Origin: Chrysaora quinquecirrha
Lineage: Eukaryota; Cnidaria; Scyphozoa; Semaeostomeae; Pelagiidae
Length of the DNA: 64,000 nucleotides
Reading direction: 5' to 3'
Assembly: GCA_014526335.1 (NCBI GenBank)
Contig: JACTAT010000158.1
Span: forward strand, 62,001-126,000
Shown here in pieces: positions 45,929 through 59,100 of the stretch. Each line of letters opens with the position of its first letter. Position 1 is the first letter of the stretch. The notes below the pieces were generated by a model that made no database searches, was not told the DNA's origin, and saw only the letters and a list, made by a program, of their open reading frames with translations. The translations under genes were made by a program, and so were the position numbers.

Positions 45929-47730
45929 AAGCATATTTTCTGACAAATTGATTCACAGAAGCTTAGCGTGGAGAGGTGACTATCCCCCCTTGCGCCCCCC
46001 ATAATGCACAATCTACACCACAGCTAGCAGCTTGGATTAGGAACAGCAACCCCTTCCATTAACATCACACACAAGAAGATTGAATTTGTGCCTGTGTTTG
46101 TGAATACCCTAACTACTTTTAAGCCAAACTCAATTGAAAAAAGGATACAAAGAAAACTGCCAGGAACACAAGTGTTGTTGAATCTACTAGACAAAATATG
46201 TAAATGGTACTTTCAGAAAACATGTTGTTATCTTTGTGTCTGTCTTTCGACTCTGGATGAAAACCCCTGCACAAGGTGAAGCTGCCAATGAAACTGTTAC
46301 AACATTATTTTGCTGTGCAACCAACAACAACCAACCACGCCCAGAAGTAGCCTCTTTCCCAACTTGAAATAAAAGGAAGAGAGGCTACGATCTAGCCACA
46401 GGGATACAATGAAGCGTGAGGAAAAAAACACCTTTTTGGATTCGAACAAAATCAAGTGGATTGTGGAGGTTTGAAGACCGTCAGAGATTGTGATGTATGT
46501 GAGGTAAGGATTTCTAGACTTTGAATCACTTAAATTAATTAGTGAACTTGGAACCTAACGTACCTAGGACGGGCAGAGGAGCACATGTCAGATTGCGGGT
46601 ATCGATGTTTTAGTACTGTGGAAAACTGGGCCATTAGGTAGGGAGATTAATTAATTAATTATTAGACAGGCAGGCCTTCCTACCCTTCTTATAATTAACA
46701 GTAGGGAGATGTTGATGATGATTTTGATTTATCTTTCATAAGGCTAACTAAATACGATTTCATGTGCCTCAGAAGAAGCATAGCAGAGCTTATGGAGTCT
46801 GGGGCGTTTACAACAAAACGAAACATCAATAAAGAATATTTAAGTAATACAACTTGACGCCTTAAAAATCTACAAATACACGTATTTTTTTTTTAAAGAA
46901 ACCCTTTATAAGAAACCCAGACTCTCGAATGGCCAAAAAATAGAGACTCCAGTACTGATAATCTTTTACGTAAGAAACTTTTCACATCAGACATCGAGAA
47001 ATTTTCTTTTAATCCCCATGTTTCCTCTGCAATAACACACATCTGTGACAAGCAGACAAACAGGAAACCTGTACGCATTCAAATATGACCGATAAATGGG
47101 TTTGGAACATCATTCAGATAGAATAACAATGTTGCCAATATGGATATTCAAGAAACTCTGAAGAAACTTTCAGTACTCAAAATTTGAAAATTTTAAGAAT
47201 CTTCCAGTACTGGGTCAATCTTTTAGTTTCTTATAAAAAAAATACATGTAATCAAACTAAGCTAAAACTACTAAGATAATTACATGAAGCTACTAGGACA
47301 CAATAATTTTAAGGCGAGGAGCAGGCGTAAAATTATGTTTACACAAGGTCATTGTAGTAACCTAGCTTATATTTTTTAAATGTCTTAAGGTTTTGTTCTT
47401 AAAATTATTGTTAGATCGCCATCACTTATGTATGTTAAGCATGCAATATATTTTATCTTTGTTGACGAAATGTTTTCATAAACATTTCCAAGATGCATTG
47501 GCACGTCTCGGCTTTGAAATCTTGTGCAACTACCTAAAGACGTAGGCTAATATCCCAAATAGAATTAGAAATTAAAGGAGACTTACCTGTAAGTTTAACT
47601 TTGATTGTAATTCTATGAGTCATTAGCCAGGAGTGAAGGAGTTGTACGCCCTCCCATTTTAACCAACCCAGCCACAGCCTGCAGTCAAGGTGTACAACAC
47701 CAAGAACAGAACTGAAGGCTGTCAAGGCTG
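45929..47730. other. Non-coding stretch between CNIH4 and the minisatellite
   Basis: A MITE-like segment occupies about 46878-47252 (TACACGTATTTTTTTTTTAA at the left, TTATAAAAAAAATACATGTA at the right; the internal AGAAACCCAGACTCTCGAAT recurs at 58482). The unfound first CNIH4 exon could lie here. No gene was recognised. Confidence 0.45.
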
Positions 47731-47734
47731 TTAT

Positions 47735-48630
47735 ATAGTTTTTGGTCTTCCTTAAGTCTTCGTTTTATAGTTCTTTTGTCTTAAGTCTTCGTTTCATAGT
47801 TCTTTTGTCTTAAGTCTTCGTTTTATGGTTCTTTGGTCTTAGGTCTTTGTTTTATAGTTCTTTGGTCTTAAGTTTTCATTTTATTGTTCTTTGGTCTTAA
47901 GTCTTCTTTATATAGTTCTTGGTCTTCCTTAAGTCTTCGTTTTGTAGTTCTTTTGTCTTGAGTCTTCGTTTCAAGTTCTTTGGTCTTAAGTTTTCGTTTC
48001 ATAGTTCTTTGCCTTAAGTCTTCTCTATATAGTTCTTGGTCTAAGTCTTCATCTTATAGTTCTTTTGTCTTAAGTCTTCGTTTTATGGTTCTTTGGTCCT
48101 AGGTCTTCATTTTATGGTTCTTTGATCTTTTCTTTGTTTTATGGTTCTTTGGTCTTAAGTTTTCGTTTTATAGTTCTTTTGTCTTAAGTCTTCGTTTTAT
48201 AGCTCTTTGGTCTTAAGTTTTCGTTTTGTAGTTCTTTGGTCTTAAGTCTTCTTTATATAGTTCTTGGTCTTATGTCTTCATCTTATAGTTCTTTTGTCTT
48301 AAGTCTTCGTTTTATGGTTCTTTGGTCCTAGGTCTTCGTTTTATGGTTCTTTGATCTTTTCTTTGTTTTATGGTTCTTTGGTCTTAAGTTTTCGTTTTAT
48401 AGTTCTTTTGTCTTAAGTCTTCGTTTTATAGCTCTTTAGTCTTAAGTTTTCGTTTTGTAGTTCTTTTGTCTTAAGTCTTCGTTTTATGGTTCTTTGGTCT
48501 TGAGTCTTCGTTTTATAGTTCTTTGATCTTTAAGTCTTCGTTTTATGGTTCTTGGTCTTAAGTCTTCAGTTTTTAGTTTTTTGGTCTTAAATTTTCGTTG
48601 GATAGTTCTTTGATCTTGTTTATGTTTACT
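47735..48630 (+). repeat. 29-bp minisatellite upstream of BLOC1S2
   Basis: About 30 tandem units of AGTTCTTTTGTCTTAAGTCT-TCGTTTTAT with T/G-rich variants, some shortened. A higher-order period of about 238 bp is visible: the block starting TCATCTTATAGTTCTTTTGT at about 48049 recurs at about 48287. The array ends about 30 bases before the BLOC1S2 start codon and so probably overlaps its promoter or 5' untranslated region. Confidence 0.92.
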
Positions 48631-48663
48631 TTGTTTCTTAGGTTAAATAGAATATAAATAAAG

Positions 48664-51139
48664 ATGTCAACTACAGAAAACAACCCTGTAGAAACAGAAT
48701 CTGAGGGATCAAAAGATGAACTAAAAGAAAAGCAAAACGATGACACACAATCAATGTCTGATTTGAAAGCTGAAAAATCAGTTGAAGATGTATGTGGGAA
48801 TATGCTAGACAAAGTAATGACATATCTGCAAGGAGAATTAACTGGTAATGTTTTTTGCATTGCATGCATTTCACTTTTGTTTTTCTTTTTATTATAATTG
48901 GAGGCAACCATCCCCCTGTCTCCCCCTTTGCCCCACTACTGCATCTTGCATCAGTTTCCAACCTCTGTCTATTCTAGCCACCCAGCAACTGGGAACCCGA
49001 GAGTATATATATATATTATATATTAGAGAGCTAATGATTTATGATGATTTTTTATTTAGTTACTTGTGAAGACTACAAACTACTGGGAACATTGAACAAC
49101 ATGACCATAACAAAATACAAAGATATGTCAAACAAAACGAAGGAAATTACTGAGAATTTGGAAACTATCAATGAGAAATGTATGAACTTAAAATTTTATG
49201 TGTTAAATTTTCAGAAGTTTACTTAAGGCAAGCATAGAGGCCTCCGAGCGCTTGTTTATGCCGAGGGCCCAGGGCCCAACAATGTTCTGTTAGGCTTTGG
49301 TTAACATTTTGGATTTGCTTTGCGAGCAATATTTCACCGTTTGGCCACGTTGAGAAACATGAGGTCTTACGTTATGAGTCCTCGAGTTTCGTTAAAATCG
49401 CAAATCGCTTGACAAGTAAGTTTCAGATGTTTGATGAACAATCAGGGATGCCTGCACTTATAGAGGGCAAGAGGGGCAAAGGTTTGAAGAAGGGCAACTG
49501 AGGGGGTTTGGGGGCGTAGCCCCAAGAAATTTTAAGTGACCACGCCCTTCAGAAGCCTGGAAAACGTGGGAAACGCCTTTTAAATTTTTTCTTTGACAAT
49601 AAAACTGTTTAAGATTTACTCGATTTTGCAAGAGAAATCTTTGTTTTGAAGAATTCTTATGCATTTAAAGTCATAAAAGTGAGTAATATGATGTTGCTAT
49701 TGGTTTTCGAAAAATGATTTTCTCTGTTCATTAATTTTTGAAAAATTACGGGCAACAAGTCTCACATCGATTTTCCCTCGACCCAGAAACAAATAATGAA
49801 ATCAATATATGATGGTCCTTTCTTGCCTTTCTTCTATTCTACAATATTTATCAGACAACTTTAAAGCTATTATAAAAATAATTGTTGTCGCTGAGGGCAC
49901 ATCTTGCCCCCCTTGCCCCCTTGAATAAGGGCAGGAGGGACAGTTGCCCCCCTTGCCCCCCTGCCCCCCCATCGCAGGCGTCCTTTTGAACAATGTAGGA
50001 TCGTTTGTTTAATGGGCAATGACAGCTATTATCAATTTACCGGCACAGAAAAGGTATTATTCTGTGGTACCGGTGTACCGGCTTTTTTGCAAGTGTACGG
50101 TCATTATTCGTCGCAATGTACCAGTGTACCAGTTTTCACTCATGCGCATGTTGTGACTGTTTTTCAAATTTCAAGTGTACCATGTACCGGATTGTGTTTG
50201 TACCTTACCGGGTCGATTTTTAGCCTGTCGTGTCGTGCCGTCTACCGGTTGCTCTGTACCGAGAAGCTGTCACCCCCACTGTTTAGGGTTTTTTGTCACT
50301 CATTTGCCGTAACTACGCCACTAGCTTAGCAGAGTTACATGCTTACATCCAAGTTTTTACAGAGGAATCGTTTTTATTTATTGACAGACATGGCCTTACA
50401 GCCTTATTTAGAAAAGATCGATCAGCTTGAAGAAGGTGTACAAAAATTGGAAGCAGCCGCCTACAAACTGGATGCGTATTCTAAACAACTTGGTAAGAAG
50501 ACTTTGAAAAAAGTTATTCATTCATTTCATTGCTTCATTGCTTTCATATATTGAGATACGAATAACAAGACCTGGTTTCCATAAAATAGTATAGATGAAT
50601 CGGAAGAGGATCGGCGACCGCCTGTGATCGTTTGATTTGCTTTCCCTATTCAATGGTAACTCGTGATCATTACGCTTGTCGGTGATCGTTAGTCGTAAGC
50701 GTTGGAAGATTTTAAATGAGTTCCCGATCGTTAGTACTGTCCCAATCAATGAAACATTGTGTGGAAGCACAGATCGCAGATGATCGTCCTGAAAATTTCG
50801 CAGAACTTATTTTTTCAGTCCAATCAAAGTAAAAAACGAGTACTTTAAACGAGTGGCATCCAACTCCTTCAAAGAGATTTCCGTGAAAAATGGATTTCCA
50901 AAGGATTTCTTTGAAATCAAACCAATAGAGTTTGCAGCAAGGGTGAACGAGATTTTCTACAGCATCGATTTCAAGTTCTAAGAAAAAAATTGGTTTTTCA
51001 AAAATCCTTCCAGTAGCTCCTTTAGTAAGTCGAATCTACCAAAAAATCTTCAAAAATTTAAAAATCATTTTATACTGTATACTTTTGATATCTGTTTTTT
51101 TTTTCAGAAATGAAATTTAAGAAATTAGAACGAAAGTGA
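48664..51139 (+). CDS. BLOC1S2: BLOC-1 complex subunit 2
   Basis: Four exons, 48664-48844, 49060-49179, 50388-50492 and 51108-51139, all with GT-AG borders and matching phases, give a complete 145-residue protein (human 142). An acidic N-terminus of about 40 residues is followed by [35 protein letters not shown] (a coiled coil), [32 protein letters not shown] and the basic end KFKKLERK, the same order as in vertebrate BLOC1S2. The protein is a helical subunit of BLOC-1 and of the related BORC complex, acting on endosome-derived organelles and lysosome positioning; BLOC1S2 has also been linked to centrosomes and Notch signalling. The start is the first ATG after the minisatellite. An AATAAA lies at 51413, and DTL begins 507 bases after the stop on the same strand. 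Confidence 0.95.
49443..49986. mobile_element. hAT-like MITE with 8-bp target duplication
   Basis: Ends CAGGGATGCCTGC and GCAGGCGTCCTTT are imperfect inverted repeats. It is flanked by the direct repeat TGAACAAT (49435-49442 and 49987-49994). The ends carry runs of GAGGGGCAAG and CCTTGCCCCC. The 8-bp duplication and CAGGG ends fit the hAT group. It lies in the second BLOC1S2 intron, within an older dispersed element (GTTTGATGAACAAT...GATCGTTTG). Confidence 0.8.
50035..50265. repeat. ACCGGTGTACC low-complexity stretch
   Basis: Repeated GTACCGG, TACCAGTGTACCAG and ACCGGGTCG phrases over about 230 bases in the second BLOC1S2 intron. The 105-codon open frame here is not a recognisable protein. 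Confidence 0.5.
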
Positions 51140-51645
51140 ACTGTGTAGTACTTGGTGAAGTGAAAATTTGCTTTTTGTGTCTATCGTCCAGTATTCAGAA
51201 TTTATGGGAAAACTTTGTTGAATATAGCTAATATACATCTATGCAAAAATTATGTTTAATGTGTTTTTCAATCATGTCTGTCAGTTTGTAATTTGCTTGT
51301 AACTAAAGCGAATAGAATTCATGATATAATTAAAGCTGGAATGGTTATCGCTGCAGTGTGAACCAAGTTTTATTATTAGATGATGATGATACGTCTAACA
51401 CAGATCTTTTTGAATAAAGAGTTGGCTTTTTCTGTAAGCTCACACCCCTGAAACCGCATTAAAATCACTGATCAGAAGGTAGCCTCTTATTCATATCGAG
51501 ACATTGTGTGGAAATTTTGGCGCGTAATTTTGGCGGAAATTTTCTTTCACTCAACCAGGGCAAAGTTTGTTGTGCTACCTCTTGCGTTCGTGCAAGTTTA
51601 TGCTTGATTTTCACGCCAAGATCGATGGTAAGACATAGTTTAACG

Positions 51646-54600
51646 ATGTCGATGACACCTTGGTTATTTCAACGAGAACGTGTGCCAGACCTCTTCAAAA
51701 TCCCAGGTAAATGTACAGTATTGCATTGTAGTGTTTTAGAGAGGCAAAGCATTTGATTTTCTTTCTTTTCGGCCTGGCCTGCCAAACCACCACCGCCGCA
51801 TCACAAAAAGCCTTGTGCGTTGCTAACTTTTGAAGTGTGTTGAATTTCAAAAACGTTTTGTTTGATTTGCAGAAAATCTTCCAGATTGATCAGAAGGGGA
51901 AAGTTGTTAAAAACATAATTTTCTGGGGCCTGCCTGCGTGCGGGCGAAATCTACCACCCGACAATAGCATAGCAGTGTTTGCCGTTCGTCAGATTTGGTA
52001 TGGGTGAGCGTGCACCTTCTCTCATGGGGTTTTTTTATGTGAAAGATTTTTTATAATCTTTAATACGAAATGTCTTTCCTATATGGAAAATTGGCTTCAT
52101 TCTTTATCTTGGGGGTCAATGAAATACAACATGTCCAATGGTGAGTAGAGTAGCCAGACATGTAACATTGGAAGGGCAAAAGGGCGTCGTCAAATAAATA
52201 TAGGGCGTGGTTTAAAGAACAAATAACCAAGTTGTACCCTGTGACACTTTTACATCAGATATAGCCTGTTTACCAAACTAATCTTGCCGATGATCCCACC
52301 TCCTCATGCCCACCCCTTGGCTATGCTTCTAAACATATCATGTATTTTTTACTCATGAAATACCCTAATAAATTCTTTAAAAATTTTGAAATCAAGCCAA
52401 TAGTTCAACTTTTGGAGAGTAGTAAAACTATAAATTAATTTCAAAATTGCGAGAAAAGGAAGAATATTTTTGGCCATACTTTGTCTCTCAGTTTTGAATG
52501 CTTAAAAACTACTAATTAAATCATTACATCTTGTCCTGCAGGAACATGTTTGGACAAAACCATTGACAATTTTTCCTGTCATAGTCAAGATGAATATCAT
52601 ACTGAAGGTGAAATGGGGGTAAGACTCTTTTGTTCTTGATTTTGTATAAAAAGTAACAGATCTCAAACATTTCTTCCCAAAAATATTTGACCGAGTAGAG
52701 CTGTTAACTTTTTACAATATGTAATTTTTTAAAATAACAGAAGCACAGGAAATTATCAATGTTTTTATTTACAAAGTTACTTTTTGTTTTTGTTTAGATG
52801 GCTGTTCCTCCCTTCACAGCGAAATTTAGCAAAGGTTTGTACCACCTAAAATTTTTTTTTAGTTGGCTTGCAAGCAAACGTTGTAACTGCTGGTTGCAGA
52901 ACCCATAGAGAGCATAGTGATGTAGGGGTCAGATTGCTGGAAACCCTGCTTTCTACATACCTTGCTTTGCCCAGACTTTGTCACACTTCTCTTTCTGTTT
53001 GCCATAACTTTTCAAACCAGCAATCAAGTATATTTTTTTGGTATTGCAGGTTCTGGCATGGTGCTTTAGACTTGCAGCTTGTTCCACTTGAATGATATTC
53101 TAGATTGAATACCCTGAGTACTCATTTGAAGACCCAGGGTACCCTGGGTACCCATGAGGAATGGGAAGCAAAGTGTGCTATAGGCTTGTGGAAAGTTGTC
53201 TTAACGAGATTCAAAACCTCTTGATCACTCACTCGCTGAACCCCTTAGACCACTCCTCCATACCACCATATAAATTATATAGCAATAGCAAATACCTATT
53301 TGCATCAGAAAACGTCAAAATTTCAAGACAAAAAACAACGAGTTGAGTCTAACAACAAAACTGTTCTTTGTACAGGATTACTGCATGGGCATTTACTTGG
53401 AGTAGCTGATGAAGATGGCAATGTCCAACTGATAGACTCAAGAAAGTCAAACAATAGATCAGTTGTGAAAGGTGAATGCTTGTTTCAATTTTAATAGCAT
53501 AGCAAGTCATGTGTATTGGCAAAAGACTTCTGATCCCTGAGATAGGTATAACACAAATTCCTGTAACCATTCAAGAAAAGTTATTATTCGAGAAATAGTT
53601 GCATGAATGCCAGAAAGAAAAGATTAGAAAGCCAGTGAAAGAAAGACTGCACTTTTCACTTTGGCACAATGGAAAGTGAAAAAGCAAATTACATAATAGA
53701 ACCAACTTACTCTGTGTAAAAATCTTCAATGTCTTCAACGGCTGTGGTTCCACCTGGACATAAACCCTCAATGTGTAGCCAAGTGACTGGTTAAAGGTTT
53801 TCTTGAATTTTCTTTGTCTTTGTTTGCCACAGGTTGGTCCGCACATTCTAATGCTGTTTTTGACATTGCCTGGGTTGGAAGAGAAGCAAAGTTGGTAAGT
53901 GAAGTATTATAACCTGCAAACCCAACGGAATTCATTTTGGGCATCATCAAGTTCCACATTTTGTCCCCACGGTATAAGGGGAGAACCAAAATGTGAAACT
54001 TACCTCACGGAACTACTTCAGAAATGTTTTTAAATCAGTTATTTTGGTAATAAAGGAATGCAACAGCAGTTTTGTCAATGAAAAATGTTGCATGAAGTTG
54101 TTCACAGTTTAGCTTCCGAATTCTACAAAAATTGGGTTCGCGTTTTGACCCTACGGTAAAGCAGGATTTATTGAGTCTAAGTGAACCAAACGAAACAAAC
54201 TAATTATGAAACGAACTGATAGTTTCAAATAGTGAAAACTCATCAAATATCCGTGTTGCGGATTTTTTCGTTATTGTTGCAAGAAAAAATTTGTTGATGA
54301 GTAATCATTATTTTATCTTCTTCTGGAACGCTTCTCCATCTAGTATGACATGGCGCTATTGATCACACATTGCCAACTGTGCAAATTGTTGAATAGTCTG
54401 AAAACTACCTATCAATTCTACAGACCAAGCGTCATCAAATAATCATGCAAACAGCCACTGAGAGAATATTTTTCAACAAGTACTGCAAAGTGCACTTCTT
54501 TTAAGTTGAATCTCTCTCTCCCGGGTTCTGTCCAAACTAAACCAACAGTTAAGTTGACTTCTAGAAAGTTTTTCCAGCCCTCAACCTTATCTTGGACAGA

Positions 54601-56142
54601 CAAGCCCCCTACCACGTATAATCTAAGTTGGGAGACCTGAAGAGGGTATTAGAAGAGATATGGGAAATTAAAAAAAAAAAACAGAGACATAAAGGAAGCT
54701 TGTGTACAATAGGATATACGGGATATTTTTTTGTGAAATCATAGTGAAATTCACTGATAAAAGGAAGGAAACAGGGAATTAGGGATAAATCAAGAAGAAT
54801 AATAGGGGATATGGGATAATTCAAACACCCCTAATGGGACCGCTTTAAGTTATGTCATTTTCTTTATTGTATAGCTCACAGCATCTGGGGGTCCACTTCC
54901 ATAAGAACTTATATACCATGTGAGTTCCCAAAAATAATCTTGACCCCTTATCTCTGACAAAGAAAGTACAATCTTACCCCCTTTTCTCTGACAATTCTCT
55001 GACATATGACCCTTTTCTCTGATTATCTAGTTGTCATCATACCCCCTGAAAATACATTTTTATACCTAGCAAAGATGACTTTTCACTTTCAGTTGCTGAT
55101 ATTAATGAATATTGCAGTGTATGTAGGCTAAGTCAACTTTGTCCAAAAAGGCTTTTGCCATTGTGTCATTGTCTTGTCTGAGACAGTTGTTGACTGGTTG
55201 TAGTGCGCAGATATTGATGAAAACATTGACGTTGTTCTGTTTAATTCTGCTATGCAATGCCAATGCAACTAAACCAAATTCTATTCATTGATTGGAGCTT
55301 TTACCATTTAGCAAGATCTTCACCAGAATAAATTAAGAGCCTCGAAAAGGAAATGAGGTTAATTCTTCTGAGTGCTGAATCTGAATTCATCATCTGATCA
55401 GTCAATGAGCAAGGTTTTTGGAAAAAAAAAGAGACAGCATCTCTTAATCATACACACAGCTTGAGCAAACAGTTACATAGGTTGTTACAGTATTCCATGC
55501 AATTCTAAAACCTTTTTCCAACTGCTGTCATCTGTTTGACTTGACATTGATTTTTTAAAAACCAACAATTGCCAAAGCAAACTTCCACTCCACTGGACCT
55601 AGCCTTGGCCCAGAAAAATGTTGTACAGTTCCCGCCAAATATTAGCCTCTCTTTACAAAAATGTTGCACTTTCATCATTAAGAGGCTAAGGCAAGAGCAG
55701 ATCAGGGCAACAAGCAACAGCAAAAACAGACTTATTCTGTTGGGGCAAAGCAAGCAATGGTTGCTGGTTTGCAGAATTTGTAGTACTTGTACCCCAAAAA
55801 GTTTTTGTAGTGCATGTAATGAAAGCAAGTGAAAAGTTCGAGTATCATGCTTCCTCTCTGCAAAAGTTACATTGAACTCCGTAAGATTGTTTATTTTTTG
55901 CTCTAGATAGAGTATGTATCTAGGTACCGTACGTAGTGTGGCACCTAAACGTGGCTGAAGGTTAAGTTGGTTCATCATCAATATCAATAGACAATATCTG
56001 CTATGAAGCACTGCTCTGCTTGCACTGCTCTGCTCTGAGTGCTCACAGTGCATCTCCTTCTTAAACTTAATCTATCCCTTCCAAAATGACCAGTAAAAGT
56101 GTGCTTCTTCTGCATGACCTAGATACATACAGTATGGGAGTT

Positions 56143-56186
<44 letters not shown>

Positions 56187-59100
56187 CTATATACTGATAT
56201 ATAAATATACATAAATATATGCAAATTATATATATATATATATTCGCAATTACTTAATTTTGAGTTATCATCTTGCTTAAGAACAGTGAAATATACAAAC
56301 TCTTGTTATTATGTGTGAAGTTGACTCCTTTTTAGGAAATCATCTTGCTCTAAGAACAGTGAAATATACAAAATCTTGTCCTATTATGTGTGAAGTTGAC
56401 ACCCTTTTCAGAGATTTTGACTCTAGAAAACACCTTATTTTGAAAATCTCTGTCCTAGATTGCTATGAAATCTGGCACCCTTTCTCAGAGATTTTGGGAA
56501 CGCACATGGTATATACGTTCTTATGGAAGTGGACCATGCCGGAAATTACCACAGCCTGGGTTCGTTCTTGACAGGATAGAGAAATATTCTCGAAAATAAC
56601 ACCCTTTTATTTCAAAAGGGAAAATGAATTGAAATTTTGGTATTTTTAGGATTCAAAACAGAGTGTCACTGCAGTGGTTTTTCAAGATGAGAATATAATA
56701 ATATCTTCTGGAGCATGCGATGGGTCAATCAAAATGTGGGACATAAGAAAGAGTTACAGTTGTTATAAAGATACGCCTATCGCTTATCACATGATCCCAT
56801 ATCCTGACCAATCAGCGTCAAGAAAACATGGTACGTGGACATTCTTCGCTGTTTCTTAAGTGTAATTTATTTAAAACTCCTCTTAGAATAAACGTCAAAA
56901 ACAGGCCGAGATAAGTGAAAAAGGCGGAATATGAACCCAGATGCACATCCTCGAAATGCATCAATTAGAAAAGTGAAGTTGGATTGGTATTGTGTTTTGA
57001 TCACCGATCAGCTTACGGGATACAGCTGAAAAAAAATGAACTGGAACGTAGAGTGGAAGTACCTTGCACGTCGTGTAGACAGTGCTTACTGATAACAGTA
57101 AAGTGGGCGCTGAAAAGATTCAAAGATTCAGCTGGACGACAAATAGAATAAGTTAAAAAGAACTCTTTTCTGCTTACATAAATCCGGCTTTTTGGTTTTA
57201 TGTGGACAGGTTCCCAAACGCTAAACTGAAAAAAGGATCTTGTCAATTATTAGAAAGAAATCCTTGCAATTAATCCTCATTGTAATTCTTTGCACAATCT
57301 AGATTATCCTGTAAATGCTGTCCTATGAGAGAGAGTTTTGTTTAAGATTGCTCTACGGGAACAACCCAACGATCTAAAACAGTAACCTTACTTTGCTGAG
57401 AAGTATCCGACGAAAAAAGCTTTTGACTAGGCCCTATGATGTTTCCGTTGTTCGTCGCATTTTCATATATGTCTATACAATACTCTACATTATCTATTTA
57501 AATTATATCAATTTTTATTTCAGGGTACAGTTCCTTGATTCTCGACTCCACATCGTCGCGATTATTTGCAACTTGCATCAATGACGTCATCTATATGTTC
57601 CAGTCCTCTCACTTACCAACTAAGCCTGATGCTAGTTTCTATGGTCACCAGTCGTCAACATTCTACATCAAGTCCGCTTTGAGTCCAGATGACAGGTAAT
57701 GGCTTTCATTACCTTTCGAGTCACTCTGACTTACAGTTCGGAAATTTTGAATTTATGTTTTCTGAGAAGCCAAGGCAACCCTTCCGAAGCAACATTGATG
57801 CAGGGGGAACTCAGGAACCACACATAATGATAATTTGGCTTCCTCAGCACCAAAAAGCCGATACTTTTGGGTGCAAGTTGTTTTTGTCAGGTGAACCCCG
57901 AGTGCCCCCTAAGGAAAATGCCTTCGTAGTTTAGATGAGAAAAGAGACCCTCTTAGTCTAGTTCCTAAATAAGCGCTTGTGAGACATCCAAGATTCAGAG
58001 CCATCTTTTTCAAGCCTAAACCCAGCTACGTTAGCTTCCAGCGTTGTCCTCGTTACTCTAAGGTTTTGTTCTCTCAGTTGGCCTATAGTCCTTGACAATA
58101 CATTAGAACACCTTAAATGATTCAGTGAGTATCTTATCCATGGATCTCACCTCTCCCGACACAATGATTTCTTTTTTACTGCCAAATTGGTGAGGGGAGC
58201 ACAAGCTTGTGTTAAACGTTTACTGTCGTAAAACGTCAAGCAGGCAACATGCCATCTTGAATGTTTGCTAACCAAACCATACCTCTTTGTAGATTTCTCC
58301 TGAGTGGTTCTGGTGATGATAATTGTTATGTGTTTAAAGTCGATGAACCAGAAGAAACTCCTTGGGTTCTGAAAGGACACGTTGGAGAAGTAACTAGTGT
58401 GGCATGGTGTCCTACTGATATATCAAAGGTATGTCTTCTCTCTGGTATCCAATACATGACTTTTTGTAAGAAACTCTTTATAAGAAACCCAGAATCTCGA
58501 ATGGTCCAAATTTTAAGATAATCCTATACCACGCTAGCGAATCTATACGCACTACTGTGGTGGTATTTTTTGCGTACTGTTGTGGATAAGCGCTAGTATG
58601 GTGGGTTATAATGCTTGGTGTGGTGTTTTTTTGTGTACTGTATTGGATACGAAATCATAGCAAAAATGTATAGATCAAGCAAGAAAAAACCCACAAAATC
58701 CAGCACGCAAAGAATTTTCACCTCTGTCTGCAAAGTATTAAAAGTTTTTGACTTGTTGTCACCAAAGACCTGAGAATTTTCCAACCCCTTCGTCTATCCA
58801 GACTGCTTCTCTTTCACGGGTAAATTCTGAATCTTTGAATGTTTTTTGTTAGCTTGTTACCTGTTCAGACGACAACTCGTTTAGGATTTGGTGAGTCCTT
58901 CTTTTCTATCAAATTTTTATTATCTTTTCTGTGTCATTCAGCAAGATGATGAGCCGTTCTGCCGCCTCTTTGACGTGGCCAAGCGGTAAAACATTTTGCC
59001 GACGTGCTGGTTTCAAATGTTTGACCAACAATGTTTAATCGTTTGGCCAGGGCCTTTTGATAACAAGGATTGACTGTCTCTCCATTCTTTATCAGGAGAT

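Noticed and set aside
48573..48961. Minus-strand frames opposite BLOC1S2 exon 1
   Set aside because: They mirror a well-supported plus-strand exon.
55505..56053. 182-codon minus-strand frame inside the element in DTL
   Set aside because: No transposase motif or other domain is visible; the composition looks like chance, and an overlapping plus-strand frame is also open.
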